A stretch of DNA of 64,000 bases from CAZCGA01 sp964498075 (GTDB taxonomy: Bacteria; Desulfobacterota; Binatia; HRBIN30), in NCBI GenBank assembly GCA_964498075.1, contig CAZCGA010000019.1:1-64000 (forward strand), in the 5' to 3' direction. The position numbers were made by a program, and so were the translations under genes. This document shows, in pieces, positions 17,001 through 25,581 of the stretch; position 1 is the first letter of the stretch, and each line of letters starts with the position of its first letter. The notes beneath the pieces are model-generated. The model did not search any database. It saw only the letters and a list, made by a program, of their open reading frames with translations, and was not told the origin of the DNA.

Positions 17001-20000
17001 GCCTCGACTGAGTTTTTCCGCGAGTGGGACAAAGTTCCGGCGCTGGGCATTCTGAAGGTCCCGCCGAGCGATGCGGCCACCGAGCAGAAGGACTTGCATC
17101 AGTCGCTGCCCCTCGTGATTGCATTGGAGGGGCTGGAACGCCTGCTCGGTCGTCGCGCCGACCGAAGCCCGGCGCTACCGGCATCAGAGCAGCTGGATTT
17201 CGAGCGGTGGCGAATAGCTGCGGCACGACTGGTCAACGCCGGTCTCGCACGCGAACTCGTCGACTATCACGTGCGGCAGAAGTGCGGCGGGGAACTTCGA
17301 CTGAAGCACATGGTCGAGCTGCGAGTCGGGAGCGTACGGTGGGCCGCAAGCCAAGTGAAGCAAGAGATGGTCTCCGGGGAATCCGAGGACGACCAGTGGG
17401 CCAGCAACTTCGACGCACTCCGTCGCTCCTGGATCAGCCTGGCAGTGGGGTTGCGCAACAAAGCGCTGTTTGGGAGGGCGCGGCTTCAGGCACCTGAAAT
17501 CCGCAGCTTCGTCAGGTTACACGAAGCGGTTGCCCGCCTGAGCCTCGGCGAAGGAGAGCAGTCTCATCAAGAGACCCTGCAAGATCCTCTGGACGAGGTC
17601 GCGCAGCGCACCCCTCCGATGCAAGCAGACGTCGGGGACACGATTCTCCAACTCTGGCTTCCTGGTGACCCGACGATTGGGGGGACACCAGAAGGCGACT
17701 TGGAGAAACTGAGCCGCGACGCGTTGACGGCACTACTTAACGTGGCCCCGCGTAGCGCCGCGCGTCTGCTGCCTCGGCGGCGTCATCTCGTCGTCTCCCT
17801 ATTCGACGGTTCACCGCCCAAGCAGCTGGCGCTTGTTCCCGTGCCACCCGGGATTGAAGCGAGCGGGCTGGTTGGCTTCGACGGGGCTGGATCCGTAGTA
17901 CGTATCTCCTTCAAGATCCCCGGGGCCCGTTCGAGCCAGGAATTGTTCGAGCCTGGAGAGCTGCAATGGCAGCCGCTGCCGACCATCTCCGCCGCAAACG
18001 CGCAATCGGCACCCATCCCGGCCGGTCTCGAGCGACCTCGGTCGGCGCTAGATATCGAAACCCCGACACCGGTGCGGTGGCTCGGCTGGGCTTTCCGTGG
18101 GCTGGCTCAAGCAGTGCGCGAAATCAATCGGAAGCATCAGGCGCCCGGAAGCGAAGGGAGCTACTGCTGCGTTCCGACGGCGCTCAACCTGTTGGGGAAA
18201 TCACCGCCCGGCATCTCGGATTCGAACGATTGGTGCGTCGTCGGTTTCCTGGTCGACCGGAGGAATCTTGGCAACCAAGGTTTCCGGCGTCTTGCAGAAC
18301 AGGGCTTCTTGCCAGTTGCGGTTCCCGAGGACAGGGCCGACTTGTGGCGGGTTGGAATCGCACTTGCGGATTTGCTCGGCGTACCAGCTCCAACTCATGA
18401 CTCGGAGCACGCGAGATTTAGTGGACCCGCGCTGAGAGTCTACGGCGATCCGGAATGGATGAACAAGGACATGCTTCGGCTTGGTGCTGCTCGCCTCCGA
18501 GGCGCGGGATGGTTTGGCGGCCCTCGTCCTGACCCATCCGAGATGGAGTTGCCCCGCTCGATCGATCAACTCCTCAGGCGACTAGAGGCGTTCCCCTCAA
18601 CTGGCGCTCTGCCGGAGGATCGCTATCGACGCTTGACGCACCTTCTGGCTTGTATCGCGTGGCCAAGAGCGCAAGGCGTGCGACATTCGGTGGGTATAGA
18701 CCCGTCCGTGCCCGGCGCCGCGACCGCGTTGTTGGCCCGAGTCGCTGCGGCACATTTCCGCATCGACGAAGCACTCGCCCCAGAGCTTCCTGCGGCCGAG
18801 GAACCGCCGGCTTGGGCTCCCAGGCGGCGACCGGCCCGCGCGTGGTACCTTGTGGGGCAGCGCCTGGCGAGGCTCTCCGCGTACGACGACGCATCTCTTG
18901 ACCCATCGATGCGGGCTTTGATGGCGGGATGCTTCATGCTCGCGTTCGAGATCGAAGTTCGGGCCTGTGTGGTCGAGCAGCTCAGTTTGCTTCCGCCTCT
19001 CGATCGATCACTGCTCGATGCGGTTGCTGATAACGCCATTGACCTCGCCGACTGGAGTGTCGACAGCGGTTGCTGTCTCGTTGACGAGCAGGAAGATCAC
19101 CCTGCAACCGATGCGCGACCGTCCGGATCGGTGCGTGCGCTCGTCGAACGCTTGATCGATGCCAGCGGAACGAGCGGACAAGTTTCGGCGCTGTCGCACG
19201 TGACGCCACTGGGCTGGGCGGTCACTATGGGCGTTGTAACCGGGTTGCTCAAATCAGAAGGGCTGCCGCGCCGCGGGCTCCCTGAGATCCTGAGTGCGCC
19301 CGCAGCGCGCGATCTCGCCAACCGACTGAAGCGACTTGCTGAACGGCTCAGTCAGACAGCCGACCGGATGGACGAGGGTGAACGCGAGGGGCCCTTCGAC
19401 GATCTCTCCGCTGTCCTCGCCGATTGGTCCGACGAGGAAAAACTCGAGGACTCCTTTCAAACACTTCGCCAAATCGACGAAGCTGCTGGCATCCGTGTGG
19501 AGGATTGTGAGAGCGACGACTTCGTCTTGCGCACAGACCCGGAAGCTGAGGAGTTGGAGTTTCGCACCGCGGAACGTGGAGGCCGTCGACTGCGGACCAC
19601 GCAGGTCTTCCACAGCGCGCTCGCCGTCGACAAGAAGGAGTATGAGAGTCGACGGCAAGGAGACAAGGTGTGGTACCGATGGTCCGAGTCGTGGTGTGAA
19701 GGTCGGCTCGTTGGCGTCGGACTTGTCCACGTCGGGCTGAGTAGCCTTGCCGGACTACAATCGGTCCCCGTACGAGAGGCAGGACCCGAACTGCCGCTGC
19801 CGCCGGGCGGGGCTCCACGCCCGGGGCCGAGCGATCAATATGTCGCGCCGCCAAACGAACCTGCAGAAGCCGCCGTTTCCGAAGCCCCCCGTGCGCCCCT
19901 TCCACAGCGAGAGCGTCCGAAGCCATCGGCAGAAGGACCTGAAGAAAAGCGTCTCAGCGATTACAAGGAGGCAAGCTGGCGACAGCGCGGTACGCTGAAG

Positions 20001-21614
20001 AGTCCGGCGCACGTGCGGATCGCTCTCCTCCAGTGGGACGCAGGGGAGTCGTACCGGCATCCGTTATTTGAATGTTGTTTCCCCAATGAGGCGAAGAACC
20101 CCAACGCTGCTCCGCGTACAGAGCAACTGCACCGCAACCCATACAACTGGAAGACCTCTGAAGAATTTCCAAGTGCTACCGAGCACCGTCGCCGACTCAT
20201 ACTTCATCGCGTGCTGGAAGCATGCGACCAATTCGCCGTCGAGGTCTTGGTCGTCCCCGAGTACACGATGCGGGCCGAAACCGTCCTGTGGCTGGAGCAA
20301 CAGCTGCCAAGCTTGGCGCCGAACTTGTCCGTCTGGGCTGGAACGTACAGGCACGCCCCAGGGGCTACCCGTCTTCCAGAATCCAACGTGCAAGACTGGG
20401 ACGCAGTACTCAATTTCGTTGCGGCGCCGAGGCGCCTCGCAGGGAGCAGGGTGAAACGGCCAACACGAATAGAGCGGTTCAAGAGATACCCAGCGATGGC
20501 GGATCGCGAGATCTTCCGTCCCGCACAATCCTTTGTCCTCCGACTGGGCGACTATCCGTTTCCGAGAGAGCCCGAGGCACACATCATTGCTTTGATATGT
20601 TCGGAGATCTTCCTCGCCGCCAGTCCTGCGAACCTTCCGGGGCTGGCACAGTCTCTCGTTGAGCTCTGTGCCCGGTTCCCAGGAATCGCTGTCGGCCGTC
20701 TTCGGGAATGGGCTGAGGAGCAAGTCAAGATGGATATGGTAGCGTTTGCCTTCGAGGCATCGCTGCTGAACAAGCAAAGGATGCCGGCAACGATACTTCT
20801 TGTGCCCTCAATGACCAGTCGCGCGCAGGATTTTGCTGTGCTTGGGCAGGCGAGTTTCTTCGCCGCCGGCATCACCACCGTCTTCTGCAACGCCGTTCAC
20901 GGAAAGTACGGTGTGGGTAGGAGCTGCTTCATCGGCTACGACTCATGGGACCTTCCAGAGAATCGAGACGGTGGTGAGCGCGGCATACCAACTTTGGATC
21001 CATATCATGGCGTCGCTCCAGGAATCTTTCGGCAGCACTCCAATCCAAGAGGTTGGCTGGAGAAGGGCGAACAGGCCCTCGTGATAGCAGACGTGGATCC
21101 ACGCAATGCGCTGGCGGGTAGCCCAAGACCCCAGGCGCTGCCACCGGCGCTTCAGCTTGTCGCCTACCTTCCGATCCTCGAATCATGGAAGAGAATGAGA
21201 CCACGCGGCAGAAAGAAGATTGACCCCTGCTGTCCGTACGCCAGCCGAACGGCGAGTCGCGTTTGGGCAGGACTCGTCAAGGCGATTGAGTCTCGCGAAG
21301 CTGGGCACCGAAGAACAACGGCAGACGATGCGAATCCTGGTGGCCTCGGTGCGGCCCTCAAGAAGCTGGAGAATCTCGTACCTGAAACGACCGTCGAGAG
21401 ACCGAACCGCTTCTGGTTGACGAAGCGGCGGGAGGCTTACGAGCGGCATCACAAGGCAAACCCTCAGCAGTGGCCTCCCCCGGTCGCCTTGGATTGGATC
21501 TGGGTTGACCTCGGAGATCCCGCCCTCGTCAACGAATTTCCGAAACTACTTGTTCCTCCCTACTGTGACCTTCGAGGCGACTCGCGGGGCGGTCCAGCCG
21601 CAGGGACAGATTGA
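14058..21614 (+). CDS. Giant CHC2-Toprim primase / reverse transcriptase / nitrilase fusion (DRT-like)
   Basis: One uninterrupted frame of 2518 residues from GTG 14058, with a GAGG motif 12 bases upstream. Residues 40-100 form a DnaG-type CHC2 zinc finger (Cys43, His46, Cys68, Cys71). Residues 210-345 match the DnaG catalytic core: VGFAGRAV, PKYLY (Lys244) and RKSQLLY (Lys253), then Toprim acids Glu283 and Asp335/Asp337 (VEG, DTDDPG). Residues ~555-880 are a reverse transcriptase: motif A LDIRGFYDN (Asp689), motif B RGVPQGPDLSAYLAN, motif C YARYVDDIVVV (Asp823, Asp824), then LGLELNGK. Residues ~1980-2380 are a carbon-nitrogen hydrolase with triad Glu2068 (VVPEYT), Lys2142 and Cys2181 (LICSE). 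About 1,100 residues between RT and nitrilase are unassigned, partly helical. RT-nitrilase is the UG1/DRT type 1 defence plan; the primase front is additional. All catalytic residues are intact. Confidence 0.93.
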   Translation: MAGNTTSRKVISDILERTDLVSLAQSLGLQIQASGRRVPVALCPYHSDHRPSLNFFPAQAGSRAHFHCFACSAHGDAFDLVRKVKGFASFRDALVWLADHAGVRLPARGQKRGAAVVDETSGLNLALKVFRQQDSDEPTRLDAWARERHLDLPFLRDAEVYGVAGNSLSRTVARDDREALEALGEAGLLTRRQRVEPDAQTKLDIELPRQDLFRTDRVVFSLRDLRGTLVGFAGRAVRQHDEPKYLYTVGLRKSQLLYRADRVFEKAKEASIEDGQLHLFLVEGLVDALRLESLGIPAAAILGSSLAAGQIEVLSRIADRLDQNDAALLVHVFLDTDDPGRRAAVRLLPNLLQAATQRPGFNVDVIQPPRSSWGKGTDPDTLLRDGRDRDEALAILKSWSRSPMSTLLADRLECSVGELEQCWERASPGTRSRALRLVEKSVPQKSWADILARTSPFSRWVGEEAADENWVVSLRRFLEAGPRDDTLRPVTRLPLADEVSEKHKLLRAIGVAQASTQRREFPIDHGSWDRLRLAADAFYHPLKQRLERDTKPSERMLAVYVPKADGRQRLKAIPCPEDLALQQYVLSEILREHPESKSFAEFVPAIRFWPGSDGGGRITVTGPDDMRPVRDEVVSFAYQVRMDVLNGLQPPGREGMFRRYYDCWTGFIDYVQRRSRRFRATALYVARLDIRGFYDNLSRDTVVNALTPGLAKALEYGDAARLLLPRELQTDSAAKRAGRIVDWLADQSFNYKYLDPADAKEAHPPRADRGVPQGPDLSAYLANIALFGFDRRLTEEIARLDEEARISAGVSWVVSGIYARYVDDIVVVTTTAADLARLRVIIETELAKLGLELNGKAEPEAPKTPTQFRRWLTSHRGAGFGASGLFGEAPPMLGLPRLDFLADAGDVDRADALSILHSSEVDRVVVPRKDIRQRIQSALKADELRYGEYVAAARGLWTCVVDNHTPAVGDPDPIDPETVRRASTEFFREWDKVPALGILKVPPSDAATEQKDLHQSLPLVIALEGLERLLGRRADRSPALPASEQLDFERWRIAAARLVNAGLARELVDYHVRQKCGGELRLKHMVELRVGSVRWAASQVKQEMVSGESEDDQWASNFDALRRSWISLAVGLRNKALFGRARLQAPEIRSFVRLHEAVARLSLGEGEQSHQETLQDPLDEVAQRTPPMQADVGDTILQLWLPGDPTIGGTPEGDLEKLSRDALTALLNVAPRSAARLLPRRRHLVVSLFDGSPPKQLALVPVPPGIEASGLVGFDGAGSVVRISFKIPGARSSQELFEPGELQWQPLPTISAANAQSAPIPAGLERPRSALDIETPTPVRWLGWAFRGLAQAVREINRKHQAPGSEGSYCCVPTALNLLGKSPPGISDSNDWCVVGFLVDRRNLGNQGFRRLAEQGFLPVAVPEDRADLWRVGIALADLLGVPAPTHDSEHARFSGPALRVYGDPEWMNKDMLRLGAARLRGAGWFGGPRPDPSEMELPRSIDQLLRRLEAFPSTGALPEDRYRRLTHLLACIAWPRAQGVRHSVGIDPSVPGAATALLARVAAAHFRIDEALAPELPAAEEPPAWAPRRRPARAWYLVGQRLARLSAYDDASLDPSMRALMAGCFMLAFEIEVRACVVEQLSLLPPLDRSLLDAVADNAIDLADWSVDSGCCLVDEQEDHPATDARPSGSVRALVERLIDASGTSGQVSALSHVTPLGWAVTMGVVTGLLKSEGLPRRGLPEILSAPAARDLANRLKRLAERLSQTADRMDEGEREGPFDDLSAVLADWSDEEKLEDSFQTLRQIDEAAGIRVEDCESDDFVLRTDPEAEELEFRTAERGGRRLRTTQVFHSALAVDKKEYESRRQGDKVWYRWSESWCEGRLVGVGLVHVGLSSLAGLQSVPVREAGPELPLPPGGAPRPGPSDQYVAPPNEPAEAAVSEAPRAPLPQRERPKPSAEGPEEKRLSDYKEASWRQRGTLKSPAHVRIALLQWDAGESYRHPLFECCFPNEAKNPNAAPRTEQLHRNPYNWKTSEEFPSATEHRRRLILHRVLEACDQFAVEVLVVPEYTMRAETVLWLEQQLPSLAPNLSVWAGTYRHAPGATRLPESNVQDWDAVLNFVAAPRRLAGSRVKRPTRIERFKRYPAMADREIFRPAQSFVLRLGDYPFPREPEAHIIALICSEIFLAASPANLPGLAQSLVELCARFPGIAVGRLREWAEEQVKMDMVAFAFEASLLNKQRMPATILLVPSMTSRAQDFAVLGQASFFAAGITTVFCNAVHGKYGVGRSCFIGYDSWDLPENRDGGERGIPTLDPYHGVAPGIFRQHSNPRGWLEKGEQALVIADVDPRNALAGSPRPQALPPALQLVAYLPILESWKRMRPRGRKKIDPCCPYASRTASRVWAGLVKAIESREAGHRRTTADDANPGGLGAALKKLENLVPETTVERPNRFWLTKRREAYERHHKANPQQWPPPVALDWIWVDLGDPALVNEFPKLLVPPYCDLRGDSRGGPAAGTD

Positions 21615-22096
21615 GGGTAACCACGGACCATTTGGCTGCGACTCGCAGGATCTGATGGAGCTGCTGAAGGCCGGGGGACGCCGCCTGGTTGGGCGAGTCG
21701 CGCTGCTACGCAGGTGTCGGATGAACAGCCGCCCTGATGCCACCAGGCTCAAACGCTACGCAGAGCGCCCATCGTGCTATGCGTGTCGTCGAGGCTGCCC
21801 AAAAGGAACGAGCACGCTTGGTCGTGAAATGCAGCGATGGCGGAGAGAGCAATGGGAGAAGGCCGGCCGTTGACCGCACCGGAACAGCAGGCGCTTCCAG
21901 GAGCTGACGATGACAACCGACAGCTGGGGCCTTCTCTCCGCGCGATTCTGCGTCCTCAGACCATTCGTGATATGGGGGGAGCCAGGACATGGCGCGACCC
22001 TGCGGCGGGGTGGCGCAGGCCGAGAGGGTTCTGATGAGACCAGCATCGCGACGAGGGGCCGGAGGCTCAGTGCCCCCGCCACGCAGCTTGAATGCT
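21615..22096 (+). other. Intergenic stretch without a supportable gene
   Basis: About 480 bases between the giant RT gene and the nucleotidyltransferase. Several frames are open here, including one from 21505 to 21873 that overlaps the end of the RT gene. None shows a recognisable domain, a good ribosome-binding site or convincing amino-acid composition. It may contain decayed gene remnants or the regulatory region of the downstream nucleotidyltransferase. I see no tRNA, terminator hairpin or repeat array in it. Confidence 0.5.
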
Positions 22097-22411
22097 ATGG
22101 AAGGTGCCGCCCTCCATCGCTTCAAGACGGCGCTGCAGTCACGCTTGGGAGACAACCTGCTCTCACTGCGCCTGTTCGGCTCGCGGGCGCGCTTGGAAGG
22201 CACCGAAGAATCCGACTTGGACGTCCTCGTGTTGGTGCGGGAGAAAGACCCTGCCCTCTGCCGGCGCATCGTCGAGGAGGCGCTCGACGTCGACTTGGCC
22301 TATGGAACTACTCTCGCCCCAACCATCCTCACCACCGCCGATTACGATCTCAACCGAGAGTACCGGACGCCATTCTATCGGAGCGTGGAACGCGAGAGTC
22401 GCCTTCTATGA
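22097..22411 (+). CDS. MNT-type nucleotidyltransferase (MntA-like antitoxin)
   Basis: About 104 residues of the minimal nucleotidyltransferase fold. The active-site signature RLFGSRARLEGTEESDLDVLV is complete, with the Gly-Ser and the Asp-x-Asp pair that bind metal and NTP. In HEPN/MNT modules this enzyme adds AMP to, and so silences, a HEPN-domain RNase toxin. The frame extends upstream to 21989, but ATG 22097 gives the usual length. It ends with FYRSVERESRLL as in the family, and its stop overlaps an ATG (ATGA) where the HEPN gene should begin, yet only 44 codons follow there. It lies just downstream of the RT gene, consistent with a defence island. Confidence 0.83.
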   Translation: MEGAALHRFKTALQSRLGDNLLSLRLFGSRARLEGTEESDLDVLVLVREKDPALCRRIVEEALDVDLAYGTTLAPTILTTADYDLNREYRTPFYRSVERESRLL

Positions 22412-22542
22412 CGGCCACGCCGGCTGAGCGCACCCGCCAAAACCAACGCTGCGGCACCTACACGAGTGGGGAAACGACAGGCACGGAGTCGCTTGACGAC
22501 CACGCTGGCGAAGAGGCATGCGTAGTCAGAGAGGGCGGATGA
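22408..22542 (+). pseudogene. Possible stub of a HEPN toxin gene
   Basis: A 44-codon frame starts at the ATGA overlap with the nucleotidyltransferase stop, exactly where HEPN partners start in MNT/HEPN pairs. Its first residues (MTATPAERTR) are of the right sort, but the rest is low-information, lacks the HEPN RxxxxH motif and stops four bases before the aminotransferase gene. I read it as the remaining 5' end of a deleted HEPN gene, but it could be chance. Confidence 0.3.
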
Positions 22543-22545
22543 CCT

Positions 22546-23415
22546 ATGGAGATCTACATCGACGGCGAGTGGCACTCGCGTGAGACGGCGAAGGTGTCCG
22601 TGTTTGATCACGGACTGCTCTATGGCGACGGGGTGTTCGAAGGCATCCGGGTGTACAGCCGGCGCATCTTCCGGCTCGAGGCGCATCTCGACCGGCTCTA
22701 CGCCTCGGCGCAAGCCATTGCGCTGACCATCCCACTCGAGCGCGGCGAGATGGCGGCGGCGGTGCGCGACACCGTCCGGCGCAATCAGCGCGACGACGGC
22801 TACATCCGCCTGGTCGTCAGCCGCGGCGCCGGCGAGCTGGGCATCGATCCAGTCAGCTGCCCGCGCCCGTGCGTCATCATCATCGTCGGCGACGTCCGCC
22901 TCTACTCACGCGAGCTGTACGCCAGCGGCATCAAGGTGATCACCTCCGCCACCCGGCAGGTGTCGCACGAGGCCTTCGACCCGCGTGTCAAGTCGCTCAA
23001 CTACCTGAAGAACGTGCTCGCCAAGATCGATGCACAACGCGCCGGCGCGCACGAGGCTATCCTGCTGAACAGCGCCGGGTTCATCGCCGAATGCGCCGGC
23101 GACAACCTCTTCGTCGTGCACCACCGCCGGCTGCTGACGCCGTCACCGCAAGACGGCGCGCTGGAAGGCATCACGCGCGGGGCCATCCTCGAGCTGGCGG
23201 CTGAAGCTGGAATCGAGGGTCGAGAGTCGCGGCTGACGCGCTTCGACGTCTACACCGCGGACGAGTGCTTCCTCACCGGCACCGGCGCCGAGGTGATGCC
23301 GGTGGCCGCGGTCGACGGGCGACCGATCGCCAACGGGGAGCCCGGCCCAGTCACGCGACAGTTGACCGAGGCTTTCCACGCCCTCGTGCGTCACGAGGGC
23401 GACCCGGTCTGGTGA
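22546..23415 (+). CDS. ilvE: Class IV PLP aminotransferase (branched-chain type)
   Basis: Enzyme of 289 residues of fold-type IV PLP aminotransferases. In branched-chain synthesis, IlvE transfers an amino group between glutamate and leucine, isoleucine or valine. The N-terminus has VSVFDHGLLYGDGVFEGIRVY, the PLP lysine lies in SLNYLKN (~residue 150), and NSAGFIAECAGDNLF and LTGTGAEVMPV match the cofactor-binding loops. Start ATG 22546 is four bases past the previous open frame. D-amino-acid transaminase or aminodeoxychorismate lyase share this fold, so the substrate is likely but not certain. It converges on metK with only 25 bases between stops. Confidence 0.88.
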   Translation: MEIYIDGEWHSRETAKVSVFDHGLLYGDGVFEGIRVYSRRIFRLEAHLDRLYASAQAIALTIPLERGEMAAAVRDTVRRNQRDDGYIRLVVSRGAGELGIDPVSCPRPCVIIIVGDVRLYSRELYASGIKVITSATRQVSHEAFDPRVKSLNYLKNVLAKIDAQRAGAHEAILLNSAGFIAECAGDNLFVVHHRRLLTPSPQDGALEGITRGAILELAAEAGIEGRESRLTRFDVYTADECFLTGTGAEVMPVAAVDGRPIANGEPGPVTRQLTEAFHALVRHEGDPVW

Positions 23416-23440
23416 TCAGGAAATAGTCAGCCCCGAGCCG

Positions 23441-24661
23441 TCACACTGCGGCTTGCGCAACCGCTACGCGACGCTGCGGGCGTGAGGCGGTTTCGATGGC
23501 GCGCTTCAACGCCTCGGCGCGGTCGGAACGCTCCCACGTGAAGAAGGGGCCTTCGGGCGCTCGGCCGAAATGGCCGTAGGCGGCGGTGCGCTGGTAGATC
23601 GGCCGCTTCAGATCGAGGCAGCGGATGATGCCCGCCGGCTTCAGCTCGAAGTGCTCGCGCACCAGTGCTGCCAGCCGGTCGTTCGGCACCACACCGGTAT
23701 CGAAGGTGTCGACCAACACGGAGGTGGGCTCGGCCACGCCGATGGCGTAGGAGAGCTGCACTTCACACTTCGTGGCCAAACCGGCGGCGACAATATTCTT
23801 GGCGATATAGCGCGCCATGTAGGCGGCGCTGCGGTCCACCTTGCTCGGGTCCTTGCCCGAGAAGGCGCCGCCGCCGTGACGGCCGTAGCCGCCGTAGGTG
23901 TCGACGATGATCTTGCGGCCGGTCAAGCCGCAGTCGCCAACCGGACCACCGACGACGAAACGGCCGGTCGGATTGACGTGAATCTTCATGCGCGGATCGA
24001 AGTACTCCTGCGGTACCACCTTCTTGATCACCTCTTCGACGATCACCTCGCGCAGGGTCTCGTATTTCACGTCGGGGCTGTGCTGGGAGGAGACGACGAC
24101 GGTGTCGACGCGACGCGGCCGACCGTCGCTGTACTCGACGGTGACTTGCGACTTCGCGTCGGGACGCAGGAACGGGTACGCGCCGCTCTTACGGATCTTG
24201 GAGAGTTGCCGGCACAGGTCGTGCGCCACCACGATGGGCAGCGGCATCAGCTCCGGCGTCTCGTCACAGGCGAAGCCGAACATTAGGCCCTGGTCCCCGG
24301 CCCCCTGCTCCTTGTGCAGGCCTTCGCCCTCGGTGACCCCCTGGGAGATGTCCGGCGACTGGCGCTCGATGGCGATCATGACCGCGCAGGTATCGGCGTC
24401 GAAGCCGACCTCCGAAGACGTGTACCCGATGTCGCGCACGGTGCGGCGGACGACCTCGGTGTAGTTGATCTGGGCTTTCGTGGTGATCTCGCCGGCGACG
24501 ACGACCATGCCGGTCTTGCAGAGGCTTTCGCAGGCCACCCGGCTATCGGGGTCTTGCTCCAGAAGCGCATCCAGGATGCCGTCGGAAATCTGATCGCACA
24601 TCTTGTCCGGGTGTCCCTCGGACACCGATTCCGAGGTGAACAGGAAATCTTGCAGAGCCAT
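23441..24661 (-). CDS. metK: S-adenosylmethionine synthase
   Basis: Full-length enzyme of 406 residues that makes S-adenosylmethionine from methionine and ATP. Signatures include [19 protein letters not shown] at the N-terminus, the [10 protein letters not shown] nonapeptide region, and [19 protein letters not shown] carrying the P-loop-like ATP site. An AAGGAG ribosome-binding site lies eight bases upstream of the start. It is the last gene of the minus-strand run that begins at lptC. I inspected the ~100 bases upstream for a SAM riboswitch and recognised none. Confidence 0.97.
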   Translation of the reverse strand: MALQDFLFTSESVSEGHPDKMCDQISDGILDALLEQDPDSRVACESLCKTGMVVVAGEITTKAQINYTEVVRRTVRDIGYTSSEVGFDADTCAVMIAIERQSPDISQGVTEGEGLHKEQGAGDQGLMFGFACDETPELMPLPIVVAHDLCRQLSKIRKSGAYPFLRPDAKSQVTVEYSDGRPRRVDTVVVSSQHSPDVKYETLREVIVEEVIKKVVPQEYFDPRMKIHVNPTGRFVVGGPVGDCGLTGRKIIVDTYGGYGRHGGGAFSGKDPSKVDRSAAYMARYIAKNIVAAGLATKCEVQLSYAIGVAEPTSVLVDTFDTGVVPNDRLAALVREHFELKPAGIIRCLDLKRPIYQRTAAYGHFGRAPEGPFFTWERSDRAEALKRAIETASRPQRRVAVAQAAV

Positions 24662-24759
24662 ATTTTCTCCTTCGCGCGTATCGCTGGATTGCTGCCCCTA
24701 GCCGGTCAGCGACCCGGTTCAAGACACATATTACAGGGATCGTATCACGGTCAAGGACG

Positions 24760-25059
24760 TTATTCCTCATTGAACTTCTCGTCAACGAGGCGCTCGATAG
24801 CTTCCAGGGCCGGTCCGGCCTGAGGCCCCGCGACGGCCACTTCAATGTAGGACCCCTGGGCGGCGGCCAGCATCATCAGGCCGATGATGCTCTTGCCGTT
24901 CACCGTCTGCCCGTCCTTGGTGATGGTGATGTCGGCGTCGAACTGCGACGCGACCTGCACCAGCTGGGCGGCGGCGCGCGCATGCAAGCCGAGCCGGTTC
25001 TTGATCTCCAGCTGCTTCGACAACTCCGGCGGGCTCGTGGGCAGATCGGGTGGCGTCAT
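24760..25059 (-). CDS. ptsH: Phosphocarrier protein HPr
   Basis: Small cytoplasmic phosphocarrier of 99 residues, about ten longer than usual at the N-terminus. The phosphorylatable histidine lies in NRLGLHARAAA (His26), and the regulatory serine equivalent to Ser46 is in NGKSIIGLMML (Ser57). HPr passes phosphate from enzyme I to IIA proteins, here probably the PtsN encoded nine bases upstream. The usual deltaproteobacterial neighbours hprK and rapZ are absent from this cluster even though the serine they would act on is kept. No enzyme I or sugar permease gene is present, so a regulatory rather than transport role is likely. Confidence 0.93.
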   Translation of the reverse strand: MTPPDLPTSPPELSKQLEIKNRLGLHARAAAQLVQVASQFDADITITKDGQTVNGKSIIGLMMLAAAQGSYIEVAVAGPQAGPALEAIERLVDEKFNEE

Positions 25060-25067
25060 GGGGTGTC

Positions 25068-25529
25068 TCAGTACTTCTCATCTTCTTCACGGATGCTCCG
25101 ATACAGCTCGCTGCGGTCGGCGGCGTCGATCAATTGCTTGCGAAACGACGAGTCCTTCAAGAGCCGGGAGACCCGCGCCAGGGCTTTGAGATGTTGGCCG
25201 ACCGAGTCTTCCGGTGCGACCAGGAGGAAGAACAGTTTGGTTGGGTTGCCGTCGAGCGACTGGAAATCCACCCCTTGGGGATGGCGGCCGAAGGCGCCGA
25301 GCACGGCCTTCAGGCCGGGCAGCTTGCCGTGTGGGATGGCGATGCCGTCGCCGATCGCAGTGCTCCCGAGTCGTTCGCGTTCCCACAGCACGTCGCTCAG
25401 ACGCTGCGCGTCGATCTCGGAGTGCTCGGCGGCCATGTGCTCGGCCAACTCCCGCAGCACCGCGTCCTTGGTGCGGCCCGTGAGGGCAGGGATCACCAGG
25501 GCTTCGGGGAGGATGTCGAGGATCTTCAT
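25068..25529 (-). CDS. ptsN: Nitrogen-regulatory PTS IIA protein
   Basis: Protein of 153 residues in the IIA-fructose/mannitol fold. The active-site histidine is His67 in GDGIAIPHGK. PtsN receives phosphate from HPr and, in Gram-negative bacteria, regulates potassium transport, nitrogen and envelope functions through protein contacts. It lies in the classic lpt-rpoN-hpf-ptsN order, with ptsH eight bases downstream. In enterobacteria the unphosphorylated form binds KdpD and TrkA; a split KdpD is encoded ~30 kb away, though any link here is speculation. Confidence 0.94.
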   Translation of the reverse strand: MKILDILPEALVIPALTGRTKDAVLRELAEHMAAEHSEIDAQRLSDVLWERERLGSTAIGDGIAIPHGKLPGLKAVLGAFGRHPQGVDFQSLDGNPTKLFFLLVAPEDSVGQHLKALARVSRLLKDSSFRKQLIDAADRSELYRSIREEDEKY

Positions 25530-25581
25530 GGGGCGGTGCCCGCGGTCGCAGAAACGAACTGTGTGCGAGCCGTGTTTCGAC

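Noticed and set aside
21505..21873. 122-residue frame at the end of the RT gene
   Set aside because: Overlaps RT coding sequence, has no recognisable domain, no ribosome-binding site and odd composition.
24662..24759. SAM riboswitch upstream of metK
   Set aside because: I looked for the conserved cores of known SAM riboswitches and did not recognise one; only an AAGGAG ribosome-binding site is clear.
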